From the NCBI RefSeq assembly GCF_012985465.1, contig NZ_JAAQWN010000007.1:62001-126000 (forward strand): DNA of 64,000 nt, written 5' to 3'. This stretch comes from Pseudomonas sp. WS 5079. Its GTDB lineage: Bacteria > Pseudomonadota > Gammaproteobacteria > Pseudomonadales > Pseudomonadaceae. Below, in pieces: positions 1-8,130 of this stretch; within the stretch, counting starts at the first letter, position 1, and every line of letters starts with the position of its first letter. The position numbers and the translations under genes are program-made. The notes under the pieces are model-generated. The model was not told where the DNA came from and did no database searches. It worked only from the letters and a program-made list of their open reading frames with translations.

Positions 1-534
1 CGGGCTGATGCCAGCCCCGTGCGGCACCCACTCGACCTGGACCTGCCCTTCCAATGTGGTTTCACGGCGCACAGAGAACGCATCGACCGGCAGATACGGG
101 TCGACCTCCAACTGCGCCGATAATCGCCGGCCTGTCACCGGTACGCCTGCGGCCCGGGCGATCAGCACCTGCCCGGGCACAAGCTGATCGCCGGTCGAGC
201 CGTCGACGGCCAGGTCCACGGGGCGGCCATCCAGCTGGGAGTGCCGGATACTCAAGGTAACGACGCCCTCGTCACCAAACCGAAACCCCCGCCCTCCCGC
301 AGGCAACCCGCCAAACCGGATCGCCATGGGCACGGGATCGATGCACACCACGTTCAGCACCACCGTACGCTTGCCCAATGACGGTGAACTGGCGGGGCCA
401 TCGAGCCACTGCGCGTGGCGCAATATGCCAAAGTCGACGCGAGGCTGGCTTAAAACCAACTGGCAATTGGCGACACTGGCTTCACTGGCCAATATTGCGA
501 TAACGAACAACAGGCGCTGATAAAACCTGCTCAC
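1..534 (-). CDS. DUF1120-type fimbrial adhesin/subunit, C-terminus outside window
   Basis: Partial gene running off the left edge: 178 codons are open from a GTG start four bases after the usher stop. The product begins with a secretion signal (VSRFYQRLLFVIAILASEASVA) followed by CQLVLSQPRVDFGILRH. This mature start resembles DUF1120 proteins, which accompany chaperone-usher genes such as E. coli yhcA/yhcD. Its place as last gene of the operon, after the usher, suggests a tip or minor subunit exported to the cell surface; that role is inference. The spacing implies co-translation with the usher. The start is chosen because the frame is closed upstream and a signal peptide follows directly. 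Confidence 0.72.
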   Translation of the reverse strand, partial: MSRFYQRLLFVIAILASEASVANCQLVLSQPRVDFGILRHAQWLDGPASSPSLGKRTVVLNVVCIDPVPMAIRFGGLPAGGRGFRFGDEGVVTLSIRHSQLDGRPVDLAVDGSTGDQLVPGQVLIARAAGVPVTGRRLSAQLEVDPYLPVDAFSVRRETTLEGQVQVEWVPHGAGISP

Positions 535-538
535 CGAT

Positions 539-3028
539 TTACAACCCTTGGCAGGTGGCCGAGGCGGTTTCATAAAGTTTGTCATTGGAGGGCTCTGGCT
601 CAAGGTTCAGTTGCAACAGGCAGGGTTTGGTCGAATCCGGCAATTGGACACTCAGGGTTTGCTGGGGCTGGCTGTCATTCAGGAAGATCAGGCCTTCGCC
701 CACCACGCTGGTCACAAAGGCCTTGTCGGTGCCAAACACAGCAGCTCCCTGGGGTAACGTGCGCCCATGCTGATCACGGGCAGTCAATAGAACACGGCGG
801 GCACTGACCACCTGGAATTCCACGGTATTGAACGAGCCGCGTGCAGCCGCCAGGGTTTGGGTGCCGTTCTTGAGGTCGACGCGCTTGGGCAGCGACTGGG
901 TCTGCACTTGGAGGTGGCTGTTGCTGTACGCCGGTAGCCCAGGAATGACCGCTTGGCCGCGATAGTCGGTCCAGACCGGGCCCTGGGGCGTCTCGACCTT
1001 GGCGCCCGAGATATTCCCCACCGACAGCAGGCCGAACGTGTCCTGTACCGGGTAGGGCGAAAAAGTCAGCCCTTGCCCATGGGCCACCACGGCGCCCTGC
1101 AATTGCCCGGTGTAGCTGGTTCCCGAGGCGTCGCGGTTCACTCCCGCACCTATGCGGGTGTAGCGCGGCATGACATCGACCCGCCCGTGCACCGATTGCT
1201 GGCGGTCCGTCAGATCGCGCTCGGCTCCAACCTCATAGTCCACATACTCATTGACCCGTTCCGACAAGGATGTGCCGATATCGGAGCGGCCATTGCGCCG
1301 ACTGGCGTAGGAGGTCAGGCGACGGCTCTCGCCAAAGGGCAGGCTGACCTGCAGGCGCAGGGACATCCCTTGCGAGGGAAGCTCCTCATTGGCGGCATAA
1401 CGGCGTTTTCGGCGGCGCGACGGGCCGGTTTGCGAGTCGGCGATCAACGCGACATCAACCTCACTGAAACGCCTGTTCCACGACGCGAATACGTGTTCGG
1501 CACCCTGCCCGTCAAACTGGGTGCTGCGCGAATAGCTGAGAGATAGCGCGCCAAACAGCGGCTCGGCCCAACTCAGCCCGGCGGTGTACTGGCGCTGGAA
1601 ACGCGCATCCAGAAAGTCCTTGTTCGAGACGGCGCCTGCCTCCAGGACATCCCGATAACCTCGGCTCTGGGTGGTAGCACTCAGGTTCACTTCAACCCCG
1701 GCGCCCAACGGGCTGCCCAGCGACACGGCATTGCGCGTGCCGCCCACGCCACGGACCTGGTCACGCGACATGTTGTGCCTTGCCGTCAGCGAAACCCGCT
1801 GGAAAAACACCCGGCTCAACGTACCACCGGCCGCATGATATTCATCTGTCCCCAGCACGCCGAACCCCAGGGCCGTGCCTGCGCCCAGGCCCCAGGTACC
1901 GCTGCCCATCGCCACCACCGGTTGCTCCCGGCCACTGACGAGCGTTTCGCGCACCTTGCCCAGGGCAAAGTCGAAGCCAGGCGCCACAGGCACCTGGGCT
2001 CCGAACGACGCCGCCGGCACCACGAAACTGCGCTTGCCACCCCGGGTCCCGATGACACTCACGTCCAGGTCACTGGTGCCATTGAGCAGCGGCAGACCGG
2101 TCAGGCTGAAGGGGCCTTCAGGCACCAGGGTCGAATAAATCAGTACCCCGGACTGGCGCACCTCAACCCTCGCCTGGCTATGGGCCAGGCCTTCGACCAC
2201 TACACCGTTGGCGCTCCCAAGGCGCGCCACACCATCGGGAAAGAATTGGAAGCCCGAAAGCTGGAGCCCACCAAACACCGGGCTGCGGCTGGAAATCTGG
2301 CCTGCCTGGAAGGTCGATTGCAGGGCCGCGAAATCGCGCTGGGCGTAGGCATACACATGCTCGCTGCTGCCCCTGCCATTATCGGAAATGTAGAACTGCC
2401 GACTGCGCACAACCCAGTTGCCCAGGTTGAACCCCGCCTCGGTATAGGCCGAGACAAACCGGCTGGAGCCATCACGTGCATGGCTGTCGAACCCCAGCAC
2501 ATCGTAGTTGAGCATGGCGGCCGTACCGCCCTGGCTGAAGCTGCCCGCCTCCCACTGCGCCTCGCGCAACGATTGCGTGGGCACCACCAGGGATACTTCG
2601 TCACTGCCGGGGCGCAGCCGCACTATCGTTGCCGGATACTCACCAATAAAGTCATGGCATGCCTGATCGGCCGTGACACCGGCCTGCAAGATCACCGATG
2701 GCACCCGCAAACCGGCCTTGTCCAGCAGCCCTCGGGTAAAGCACAGTTGGCCCTGGTAGTCGAAACGAGCGTCGACCAACCCCAATGCGGCGCCATTGAC
2801 CCGCAGCCCGACCACCTGGACACCCTCGCGAAAACGCGCGGCACTGCGAAAGTATTCCGAGACTTTTGGATCAATGCCATGGGTGGTCAGGGCCGCCAGG
2901 TCAAACCCCGTCCCCAGCTCGATGGCCACCACCTCCCCATGCCCCCCGAAAAGGCTGGCCAGGCCCATGAACAGCCCCGAACAACGGGCACCACCCGTCA
3001 TCTTGCCCACCGCCCGGTCAATTCCCAT
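539..3028 (-). CDS. Fimbrial outer-membrane usher protein (FimD/PapC family)
   Basis: An 829-residue usher forming the outer-membrane pore through which chaperone-bound subunits are assembled. Visible features are a signal-like N-terminus (GARCSGLFMGLASLFGG), a PapC_N-like region up to about residue 170, long alternating beta-barrel segments (for example FSLTGLPLLNGTSDLDVSVIG), and a C-terminal domain with a cysteine pair (PCLLQL and SATCQGL). The ATG at 3028 overlaps the chaperone gene by 11 bases. The open frame continues further upstream, but that part only shadows the chaperone gene, so this ATG is preferred. Flanking chaperone and DUF1120 genes support a dedicated fimbrial pathway resembling E. 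coli YhcD. Substrate and ligand are unknown. Confidence 0.88.
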   Translation of the reverse strand: MGIDRAVGKMTGGARCSGLFMGLASLFGGHGEVVAIELGTGFDLAALTTHGIDPKVSEYFRSAARFREGVQVVGLRVNGAALGLVDARFDYQGQLCFTRGLLDKAGLRVPSVILQAGVTADQACHDFIGEYPATIVRLRPGSDEVSLVVPTQSLREAQWEAGSFSQGGTAAMLNYDVLGFDSHARDGSSRFVSAYTEAGFNLGNWVVRSRQFYISDNGRGSSEHVYAYAQRDFAALQSTFQAGQISSRSPVFGGLQLSGFQFFPDGVARLGSANGVVVEGLAHSQARVEVRQSGVLIYSTLVPEGPFSLTGLPLLNGTSDLDVSVIGTRGGKRSFVVPAASFGAQVPVAPGFDFALGKVRETLVSGREQPVVAMGSGTWGLGAGTALGFGVLGTDEYHAAGGTLSRVFFQRVSLTARHNMSRDQVRGVGGTRNAVSLGSPLGAGVEVNLSATTQSRGYRDVLEAGAVSNKDFLDARFQRQYTAGLSWAEPLFGALSLSYSRSTQFDGQGAEHVFASWNRRFSEVDVALIADSQTGPSRRRKRRYAANEELPSQGMSLRLQVSLPFGESRRLTSYASRRNGRSDIGTSLSERVNEYVDYEVGAERDLTDRQQSVHGRVDVMPRYTRIGAGVNRDASGTSYTGQLQGAVVAHGQGLTFSPYPVQDTFGLLSVGNISGAKVETPQGPVWTDYRGQAVIPGLPAYSNSHLQVQTQSLPKRVDLKNGTQTLAAARGSFNTVEFQVVSARRVLLTARDQHGRTLPQGAAVFGTDKAFVTSVVGEGLIFLNDSQPQQTLSVQLPDSTKPCLLQLNLEPEPSNDKLYETASATCQGL

Positions 3029-3734
3029 GATCGGCCACATTGGCTTGGTAAGTGTCGACGCTGAACCCGTAGACAGTCGCCGGCTGCAGGACCACCGAGC
3101 TGACGGCGGAAAGGGCGCCCTGGGTCGCGACCGCCAGGGTCTCACCCGGCAGGATGTAGCTGCGCGGCAGGGTCGCCAGCTGTTTGCCCGGCAGCAGTTG
3201 CAACTCCAGCGCCAACCGCACCACATACGCACTGTCGTTGTACACGACCAGGCCACTGCCCTGGCGCTTCCACTTCAGCAGTTCCCAGGGTGCCTGGTGC
3301 CTGGCCAGCCCCTTGGGATGCAGGATCAGCGGCAGGTTCTGGCGCAGCGTGATGCCAATGGTCGCCCCGCCGGGGCTGCGGGCCTGGGGGATGCCTTCAA
3401 AGGACACGCGTTTCAAGCGCTGGGTCTTGAGCGGCGCAGCGGCGGTGCTGATAAAACGCACCAACTGGGTTTCACCTGCTTCGACCCGGCTAATCGGCGG
3501 CGTGACAACCAGCAGCGGCTCTTGATCTTCCGGGATGTTTTCAATCACCGAGTGAAGTAACGCGGGACCCGGATCGGTGTTCTTGAGATTGATCGTCGCT
3601 TCACCGTCTTCTTCATAGAGCACAACCACCGTTGTCTCGGGCTGCATGCCATCGGCGAAGGCCATGCCACTTGCGCAAAACAGTAAAGCTGAACAACTCA
3701 ACAGCGTCACACTTGCTTTCAAAAAACAACTCAC
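3018..3734 (-). CDS. Periplasmic fimbrial chaperone (PapD/FimC-like)
   Basis: A 238-residue periplasmic chaperone of immunoglobulin-like fold that should deliver DUF1120 subunits to the usher. A signal peptide is visible (ends SGMAFA, then DGMQPETTVVV). It is followed by strands typical of the family: VVVLYEEDGEATINLKNTD, then VVTPPISRVEAGETQLVRF matching the conserved 'PP...R...G..Q..R' block, and TIGITLRQNLPLILHPKGL. The GTG start at 3734 is chosen because a GGAGA ribosome site lies about seven bases upstream and a signal peptide follows at once; an in-frame ATG farther upstream would add a non-secretory leader. It lies 120 bases after the first DUF1120 gene and overlaps the usher start. 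Confidence 0.87.
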   Translation of the reverse strand: MSCFLKASVTLLSCSALLFCASGMAFADGMQPETTVVVLYEEDGEATINLKNTDPGPALLHSVIENIPEDQEPLLVVTPPISRVEAGETQLVRFISTAAAPLKTQRLKRVSFEGIPQARSPGGATIGITLRQNLPLILHPKGLARHQAPWELLKWKRQGSGLVVYNDSAYVVRLALELQLLPGKQLATLPRSYILPGETLAVATQGALSAVSSVVLQPATVYGFSVDTYQANVADHGN

Positions 3735-3853
3735 AGTGTTTTCTCCGCAACGACCCAAACAAATAACAAACAAGTGCCCACGCAAAAGCAGCCGACAAGT
3801 TCCGGAAGTACCAAGAAAACTTCCGTTGCAATATCGGCTGTTTTTATAAGTGC

Positions 3854-4501
3854 TTAGATGTAACTAAGTACTAAAGTAGCCCGCCCATCCAGCGTGACAT
3901 CCCGGGTGAGGTCCAGGTCCTGCGCCTTGTTGATGACCGCCTTGACCGCAATCACACCGGTCAGTTGGGCAACGGCTGCCGGAGTAATGGTCGCGCCATT
4001 GCGCCACGAATACTGGCTGGGGGATTGCGCGACTTTGCCATCACTGACCTGCCAGGCGCCGGTGCCCGACCGCATGATCGGGTTCAACACCACCCCTGAC
4101 GACCTCAGGTCGCGCAGGGTGACCGAGTAACCGCCGGTACGCCGGTTCGATACGGCCCCCAAGCCGAAGTTCTGCGCCTCGGTATAGCCGGCACCGAGGA
4201 TCCCGGTGACCTTGCTGCTAGCCTGTAGGTCGGTCAGGGCCAGGGCGAACTTGGCCGGGGTGCTGCCGCAGTTGACGGACACCGAGGTGGTTCGCTCCTC
4301 GCGAGGGTTGAAGGCGGTCTGGGACAACTCGCCGGAGCGGATGGTCCCGTAGTCGATGATCCCACCACCACCCAGGCTCAGGTTGCAGGAGGTGGGAGTG
4401 ATCGTCCCCCGCACCACCAGTTGCGCTACGTTTGTTGCCTGGGCAGCGATACTGGCTGCCAGGCAGATAATGCCCATCGTCAAACCCAATGCTTTTTTCA
4501 T
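3854..4501 (-). CDS. DUF1120 fimbrial subunit-like secreted protein
   Basis: A 215-residue exported protein, first gene of the chaperone-usher operon and therefore the likely main structural subunit. It has a signal peptide (MKKALGLTMGIICLAASIAAQA) and then a beta-rich body beginning TNVAQLVVRGTITPTSCNLSLGGGGIIDYGTI, the typical DUF1120 opening with one cysteine in the first strand and a partner in VSVNCGSTPAKFAL. The C-terminus is hydrophobic and strand-like (RATLVLSYI), as in subunits bound by chaperones. The ATG at 4501 follows an AGG ribosome site; a TTG two codons upstream is also in frame. DUF1120 is established as a family name only; the major-subunit role is inferred from order. Confidence 0.82.
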   Translation of the reverse strand: MKKALGLTMGIICLAASIAAQATNVAQLVVRGTITPTSCNLSLGGGGIIDYGTIRSGELSQTAFNPREERTTSVSVNCGSTPAKFALALTDLQASSKVTGILGAGYTEAQNFGLGAVSNRRTGGYSVTLRDLRSSGVVLNPIMRSGTGAWQVSDGKVAQSPSQYSWRNGATITPAAVAQLTGVIAVKAVINKAQDLDLTRDVTLDGRATLVLSYI

Positions 4502-4981
4502 GATCAACCTGTCGTTAGAAAGTGTCAGGCGTTATTTATTTAATCCAGGCAGTTTACCGCCCACTTTTAGTTCCTTGATGAAACACAAAGCCATAAATAA
4601 ATAACACCACGGCATCATTGCCGAAGGACAGTTTCACCCTGACCACCACCTAATAAATATAAGACAACACCTTAAACCCTGTGAGACCTGTTAAATACAA
4701 CCGTCCCTTTTAACAACTACAGAAGTAGTCCAGAGCAAACTAAAGATCAGCATAATTAACGCCGCCATGTAGGAAACCGCATAAGCACTTCAACTTTTGA
4801 AAAACTTTATAACCCCCTACATACCACTAGGGAGATGTCATAGGCCGCCCGGGAATTTGCCCTACATTTCCTACAAAACTTGATCGAGAGCAGGGGTAAG
4901 ACAAATCACCGAGCACTACGCGTTGGCGCCAGCGTTTGATCGTGGCACGATGGCAAGGTTATCGACCGAGATCCCCTACCC
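4502..4981. promoter_or_regulatory. AT-rich leader between fimbrial operon and ppx, with CCTACA motifs
   Basis: A divergent 480-base gap, clearly more AT-rich than its neighbours, with no credible gene. It must hold the promoters for the fimbrial operon and for ppx. A 9-bp word TGTAGGAAA (4768-4776) recurs inverted as TTTCCTACA (4867-4875). Further CCTACAT words occur at 4816 and 4861. Such spaced inverted words are typical of binding sites for a transcription factor, but I cannot name the regulator. The half nearest the fimbrial gene (4502-4700) is a long untranslated AT-rich stretch with no structure I can interpret. Confidence 0.5.
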
Positions 4982-6484
4982 ATGCCGCAATCCCAAGCCA
5001 AGAATCTGTCCCTGATCGCCGCCATCGACCTGGGCTCCAACAGCTTTCACATGGTCGTGGCCAAGGCCCAGAACGGTGAGATCCGCATCCTTGAGCGGCT
5101 CGGCGAAAAGGTACAATTGGCGGCCGGGATCGACGATGAGCGCAAGCTCAACGAAGAATCCATGCAGCGCGGGCTCGATTGCCTCAAGCGCTTTGCCCAA
5201 CTGATCAACGGCATGCCCCAGGGCGCCGTGCGTATCGTCGGCACCAACGCCTTGCGCGAAGCGCGTAACCGTGGCGAATTCATCCGCCGCGCCGAGGAGA
5301 TCCTCGGGCACCCGGTGGAAGTCATCTCCGGCCGTGAAGAAGCGCGCCTGATCTACCTCGGCGTTTCCCACACGTTGGCCGATACCCCCGGCAAGCGCCT
5401 GGTGGCCGACATTGGCGGCGGCAGCACCGAGTTCATCATCGGCCAACGCTTCGAGCCGCTGCTGCGCGAAAGCCTGCAAATGGGTTGCGTCAGCTACACC
5501 CAGCGCTATTTCAAGGACGGCAAGATCACCCCGGCCCGCTACGCCCAGGCGTACACGGCGGCGCGGCTGGAGATCATGAGCATCGAGCACGCCCTGCACC
5601 GCCTGACCTGGGATGAAGCCATCGGCTCATCCGGCACCATCCGCGCCATCGGCCTGGCCCTGAAGGCCGGCGGCCATGGCACTGGCGAAGTGAATGCCGA
5701 AGGCCTGGCCTGGCTCAAGCGCAAGCTGTTCAAGCTCGGCGATGCCGAGAAGATCGACTTCGATGGCATCAAGCCCGACCGCCGCGCCATCTTCCCTGCC
5801 GGCCTGGCGATCCTGGAAGCCATCTTCGACGCCCTCGAGTTGCAGCGTATGGACCATTGCGATGGTGCCCTGCGTGAAGGTGTGCTCTACGACCTGTTGG
5901 GCCGCCATCATCACGAAGACGTGCGTGAGCGCACCCTGGGCTCGCTGATGGAGCGTTACCACGTTGACCTGGAACAGGCGGCACGGGTCGAGCGCAAGGC
6001 GCTGCATGCCTTTGACCAGGTCGCCGAGGATTGGGACCTGGAAGACGGGGTCTGGCGTGAACTGCTGGGCTGGGCGGCCAAGGTCCATGAGGTGGGCCTG
6101 GACATCGCCCACTACCATTACCACAAGCACGGCGCGTACCTGATCGAGCACTCCGACCTGGCGGGGTTTTCCCGGGAGGACCAGCAGATGCTGGCGCTGC
6201 TGGTGCGCGGCCATCGCCGCAATATCCCCAAGGACAAGTTCGCCGAGTTCGGCGCCGAGGGCATCAAGCTGATTCGCCTATGCGCCCTACTGCGCTTTGC
6301 GATCCTGTTCCATCACATTCGAGGCACCCAACAGATGCCGCAAGTCACCCTGCGCGCCAATGGCGACAGCCTGGATGTGGTGTTCCCCAAAAACTGGCTG
6401 GACGAGAACCAACTGACCCAGGCGGATTTCGCCCAGGAAGCCGAGTGGCTGACGCGGGTGGGGTTCAGCTTGAACGTGCACTGA
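4982..6484 (+). CDS. ppx: Exopolyphosphatase / guanosine pentaphosphate phosphohydrolase
   Basis: Ppx, 500 residues, the usual family length. It removes terminal phosphates from inorganic polyphosphate in the cytoplasm and in related enzymes also converts pppGpp to ppGpp. Ppx/GppA motifs are visible: AAIDLGSNSFHMVVA near residue 15, IVGTNALREARN near 85, and the phosphate-binding glycine loop LVADIGGGSTEFIIG near 140. The second half is an HD-like region (VHEVGLDIAHYHYHKHGAYLIEHSDL). It converges on ppk, its metabolic opposite, with one unrelated gene between them, an arrangement close to that of other pseudomonads. The ATG follows the divergent fimbrial leader. Its stop lies only three bases from the end of the convergent amidase gene. 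Confidence 0.96.
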   Translation: MPQSQAKNLSLIAAIDLGSNSFHMVVAKAQNGEIRILERLGEKVQLAAGIDDERKLNEESMQRGLDCLKRFAQLINGMPQGAVRIVGTNALREARNRGEFIRRAEEILGHPVEVISGREEARLIYLGVSHTLADTPGKRLVADIGGGSTEFIIGQRFEPLLRESLQMGCVSYTQRYFKDGKITPARYAQAYTAARLEIMSIEHALHRLTWDEAIGSSGTIRAIGLALKAGGHGTGEVNAEGLAWLKRKLFKLGDAEKIDFDGIKPDRRAIFPAGLAILEAIFDALELQRMDHCDGALREGVLYDLLGRHHHEDVRERTLGSLMERYHVDLEQAARVERKALHAFDQVAEDWDLEDGVWRELLGWAAKVHEVGLDIAHYHYHKHGAYLIEHSDLAGFSREDQQMLALLVRGHRRNIPKDKFAEFGAEGIKLIRLCALLRFAILFHHIRGTQQMPQVTLRANGDSLDVVFPKNWLDENQLTQADFAQEAEWLTRVGFSLNVH

Positions 6485-6487
6485 CAC

Positions 6488-7990
6488 CTAGACCCTCTCG
6501 GACGACAGCGGTACGCCAGGCCGGAACGCCGGCTCGCGGATGGCCTGCGAGGCCTGTTCATAACCGTGTGCAACCGAGAGCAGCGTGGCTTCACTGTTGC
6601 CCGTGCCGCAAAAGTGCAGCGCGGTCGGCATACCCTCCTCATCCATGCCCGAGGGCACCGAGATGCCGGGGTAACCGGCTGCGGCGGCAAAGTAGTAACT
6701 GTCGGAGCGGAAGTTCGACACGATGGCATCGAGCCTGTGCTCGCTCAACGGCTTATCGAGGGTGTCCTTGAAAGTCGGCAGGACGGCCGCCCACAGTTGC
6801 TCGCGCTGCTCATGCGTCACGTCCAGGCTGTTGATGTGCTCCAGCAACGCCTGGTCCGGCTCCCCGGTTTTCCTGTCACGCTCGTTGAACGCAATCAGCT
6901 CAGCCAGCGACTTCACGGGCAACCCTTCCCGGCCGGCCAAGTAGCCTTCCAGGCGTTGCTTGATCCCAGCAAACAGCGCGTCGCTGTATTGATCGTACGT
7001 CTCATTCGATACATTCGCGTCCAGCCTGCCTATGGGCACCATGACTGCACCCTTGGACGCGAGCAATGCGAGCGCGTCCTCGTAGTGCTTTCTGTCTGCG
7101 CGCAGGGCCGGATTCTGGGCGGCCTGCGGCGACAGCTCAGGCAGCGGGGTGTAGCCGATACGCTTACCCTGCAAGGCATTGGCCGTCAGGCCGGCGGTGT
7201 AGCCGGTGGTTTCGGTCATGGCATTGAGCGCTTCGCCAGCATCCCGCACGCTGCGGGTAAACGTGCCCACCGAGTCCAGCCTGGAACTGGTGATGACGCC
7301 CTCGGTGCTCACCAGCCCGACCGAGGTTTTCAAACCAACCACGCCGTTGTAGGCCGCCGGGGCAATGATCGAGCCGTTGGTCTCGATGCCCAGTGCCAAC
7401 GGTACCAGGCCCTGGGCGACCGCCACCGCCGAACCCGAACTGGACCCTGCCACCTGCCCTCCCAGCCGATGGGGATTGAGGGTCTGCCCGCCACGGGAGC
7501 TCCAGCCATCGACCGCCACGCTGGAGCGGAAGTTGGACAGCTCGCTCATATTGGTCTTGCCCACGATCACGGCGCCAGCCTTGAGCAGGTTGTCCACAAC
7601 CTTGGCGTTTTTGGTCGCCGGTGAACCAACCAGCGCACGGGAACCCGCACTGGTGTGCATTTTACCGCTGGTTTCAAAGACATCTTTCAGGGCAATCGGC
7701 ACGCCGTGCAAAAAACCGCGCACGGTACCGCCGGCACGCTCCTGATCGCGCGCCCGCGCCTGTTCACGTGCATCGGGGTTGACCTGCAGGAACGCATTGC
7801 CACCCTGCAAACCCTGGTCGATGTTGGCGATACCTTGCAATGAATCGCGCACCAGCGACTCTGAAGTGACTGCCGCCCGAGCCATGTCGGACGACATGGC
7901 CTGCGCACTGCGGTAGCCCTTCGGCGGTGCGGCCAGCACCTCAAAAAAACCCGAGGCTTCAAGCCCGATTCCTACGCCCGATCCGATCAT
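6488..7990 (-). CDS. Amidase-signature family hydrolase
   Basis: A 500-residue amidase-signature protein hydrolysing an unidentified amide. The Ser-cisSer-Lys triad can be placed: Lys in HGVPIALKDVFETSG, the cis-serine in AGSSSGSAVAVAQGL, and the nucleophile serine in ETNGSIIAPAAYNG, where the usual 'DTGGSIR' has become 'ETNGSII'. The N-terminus is glycine-rich and hydrophobic (MIGSGVGIGLEASGFFEVLAAPP) but is not a clear signal peptide. GAGGAG seven bases before the ATG supports the start. It sits between ppx and ppk, genes usually adjacent, so it looks like an insertion. Metabolic amidase and toxin-like secreted amidase are both possible; nothing next to it settles this. Confidence 0.88.
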   Translation of the reverse strand: MIGSGVGIGLEASGFFEVLAAPPKGYRSAQAMSSDMARAAVTSESLVRDSLQGIANIDQGLQGGNAFLQVNPDAREQARARDQERAGGTVRGFLHGVPIALKDVFETSGKMHTSAGSRALVGSPATKNAKVVDNLLKAGAVIVGKTNMSELSNFRSSVAVDGWSSRGGQTLNPHRLGGQVAGSSSGSAVAVAQGLVPLALGIETNGSIIAPAAYNGVVGLKTSVGLVSTEGVITSSRLDSVGTFTRSVRDAGEALNAMTETTGYTAGLTANALQGKRIGYTPLPELSPQAAQNPALRADRKHYEDALALLASKGAVMVPIGRLDANVSNETYDQYSDALFAGIKQRLEGYLAGREGLPVKSLAELIAFNERDRKTGEPDQALLEHINSLDVTHEQREQLWAAVLPTFKDTLDKPLSEHRLDAIVSNFRSDSYYFAAAAGYPGISVPSGMDEEGMPTALHFCGTGNSEATLLSVAHGYEQASQAIREPAFRPGVPLSSERV

Positions 7991-8130
7991 CGAAAACTCC
8001 TCAACTGCGCTATACAGGCTATCGCCTGATAGCCCGAGGTCAGTCTAGGAGCGGGAGCCTGGGCTCCCCAACCTGGGAAATCTGACGGTGCTGTCCGATT
8101 TCTCAGTGGGGGGTGTAGGCCTGGCCGATA

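Noticed and set aside
3029..3256. Upstream extension of the usher gene
   Set aside because: It is the chaperone gene read in another frame; the text is Trp/Cys/Arg-rich, and the usher signal peptide begins at 3028.
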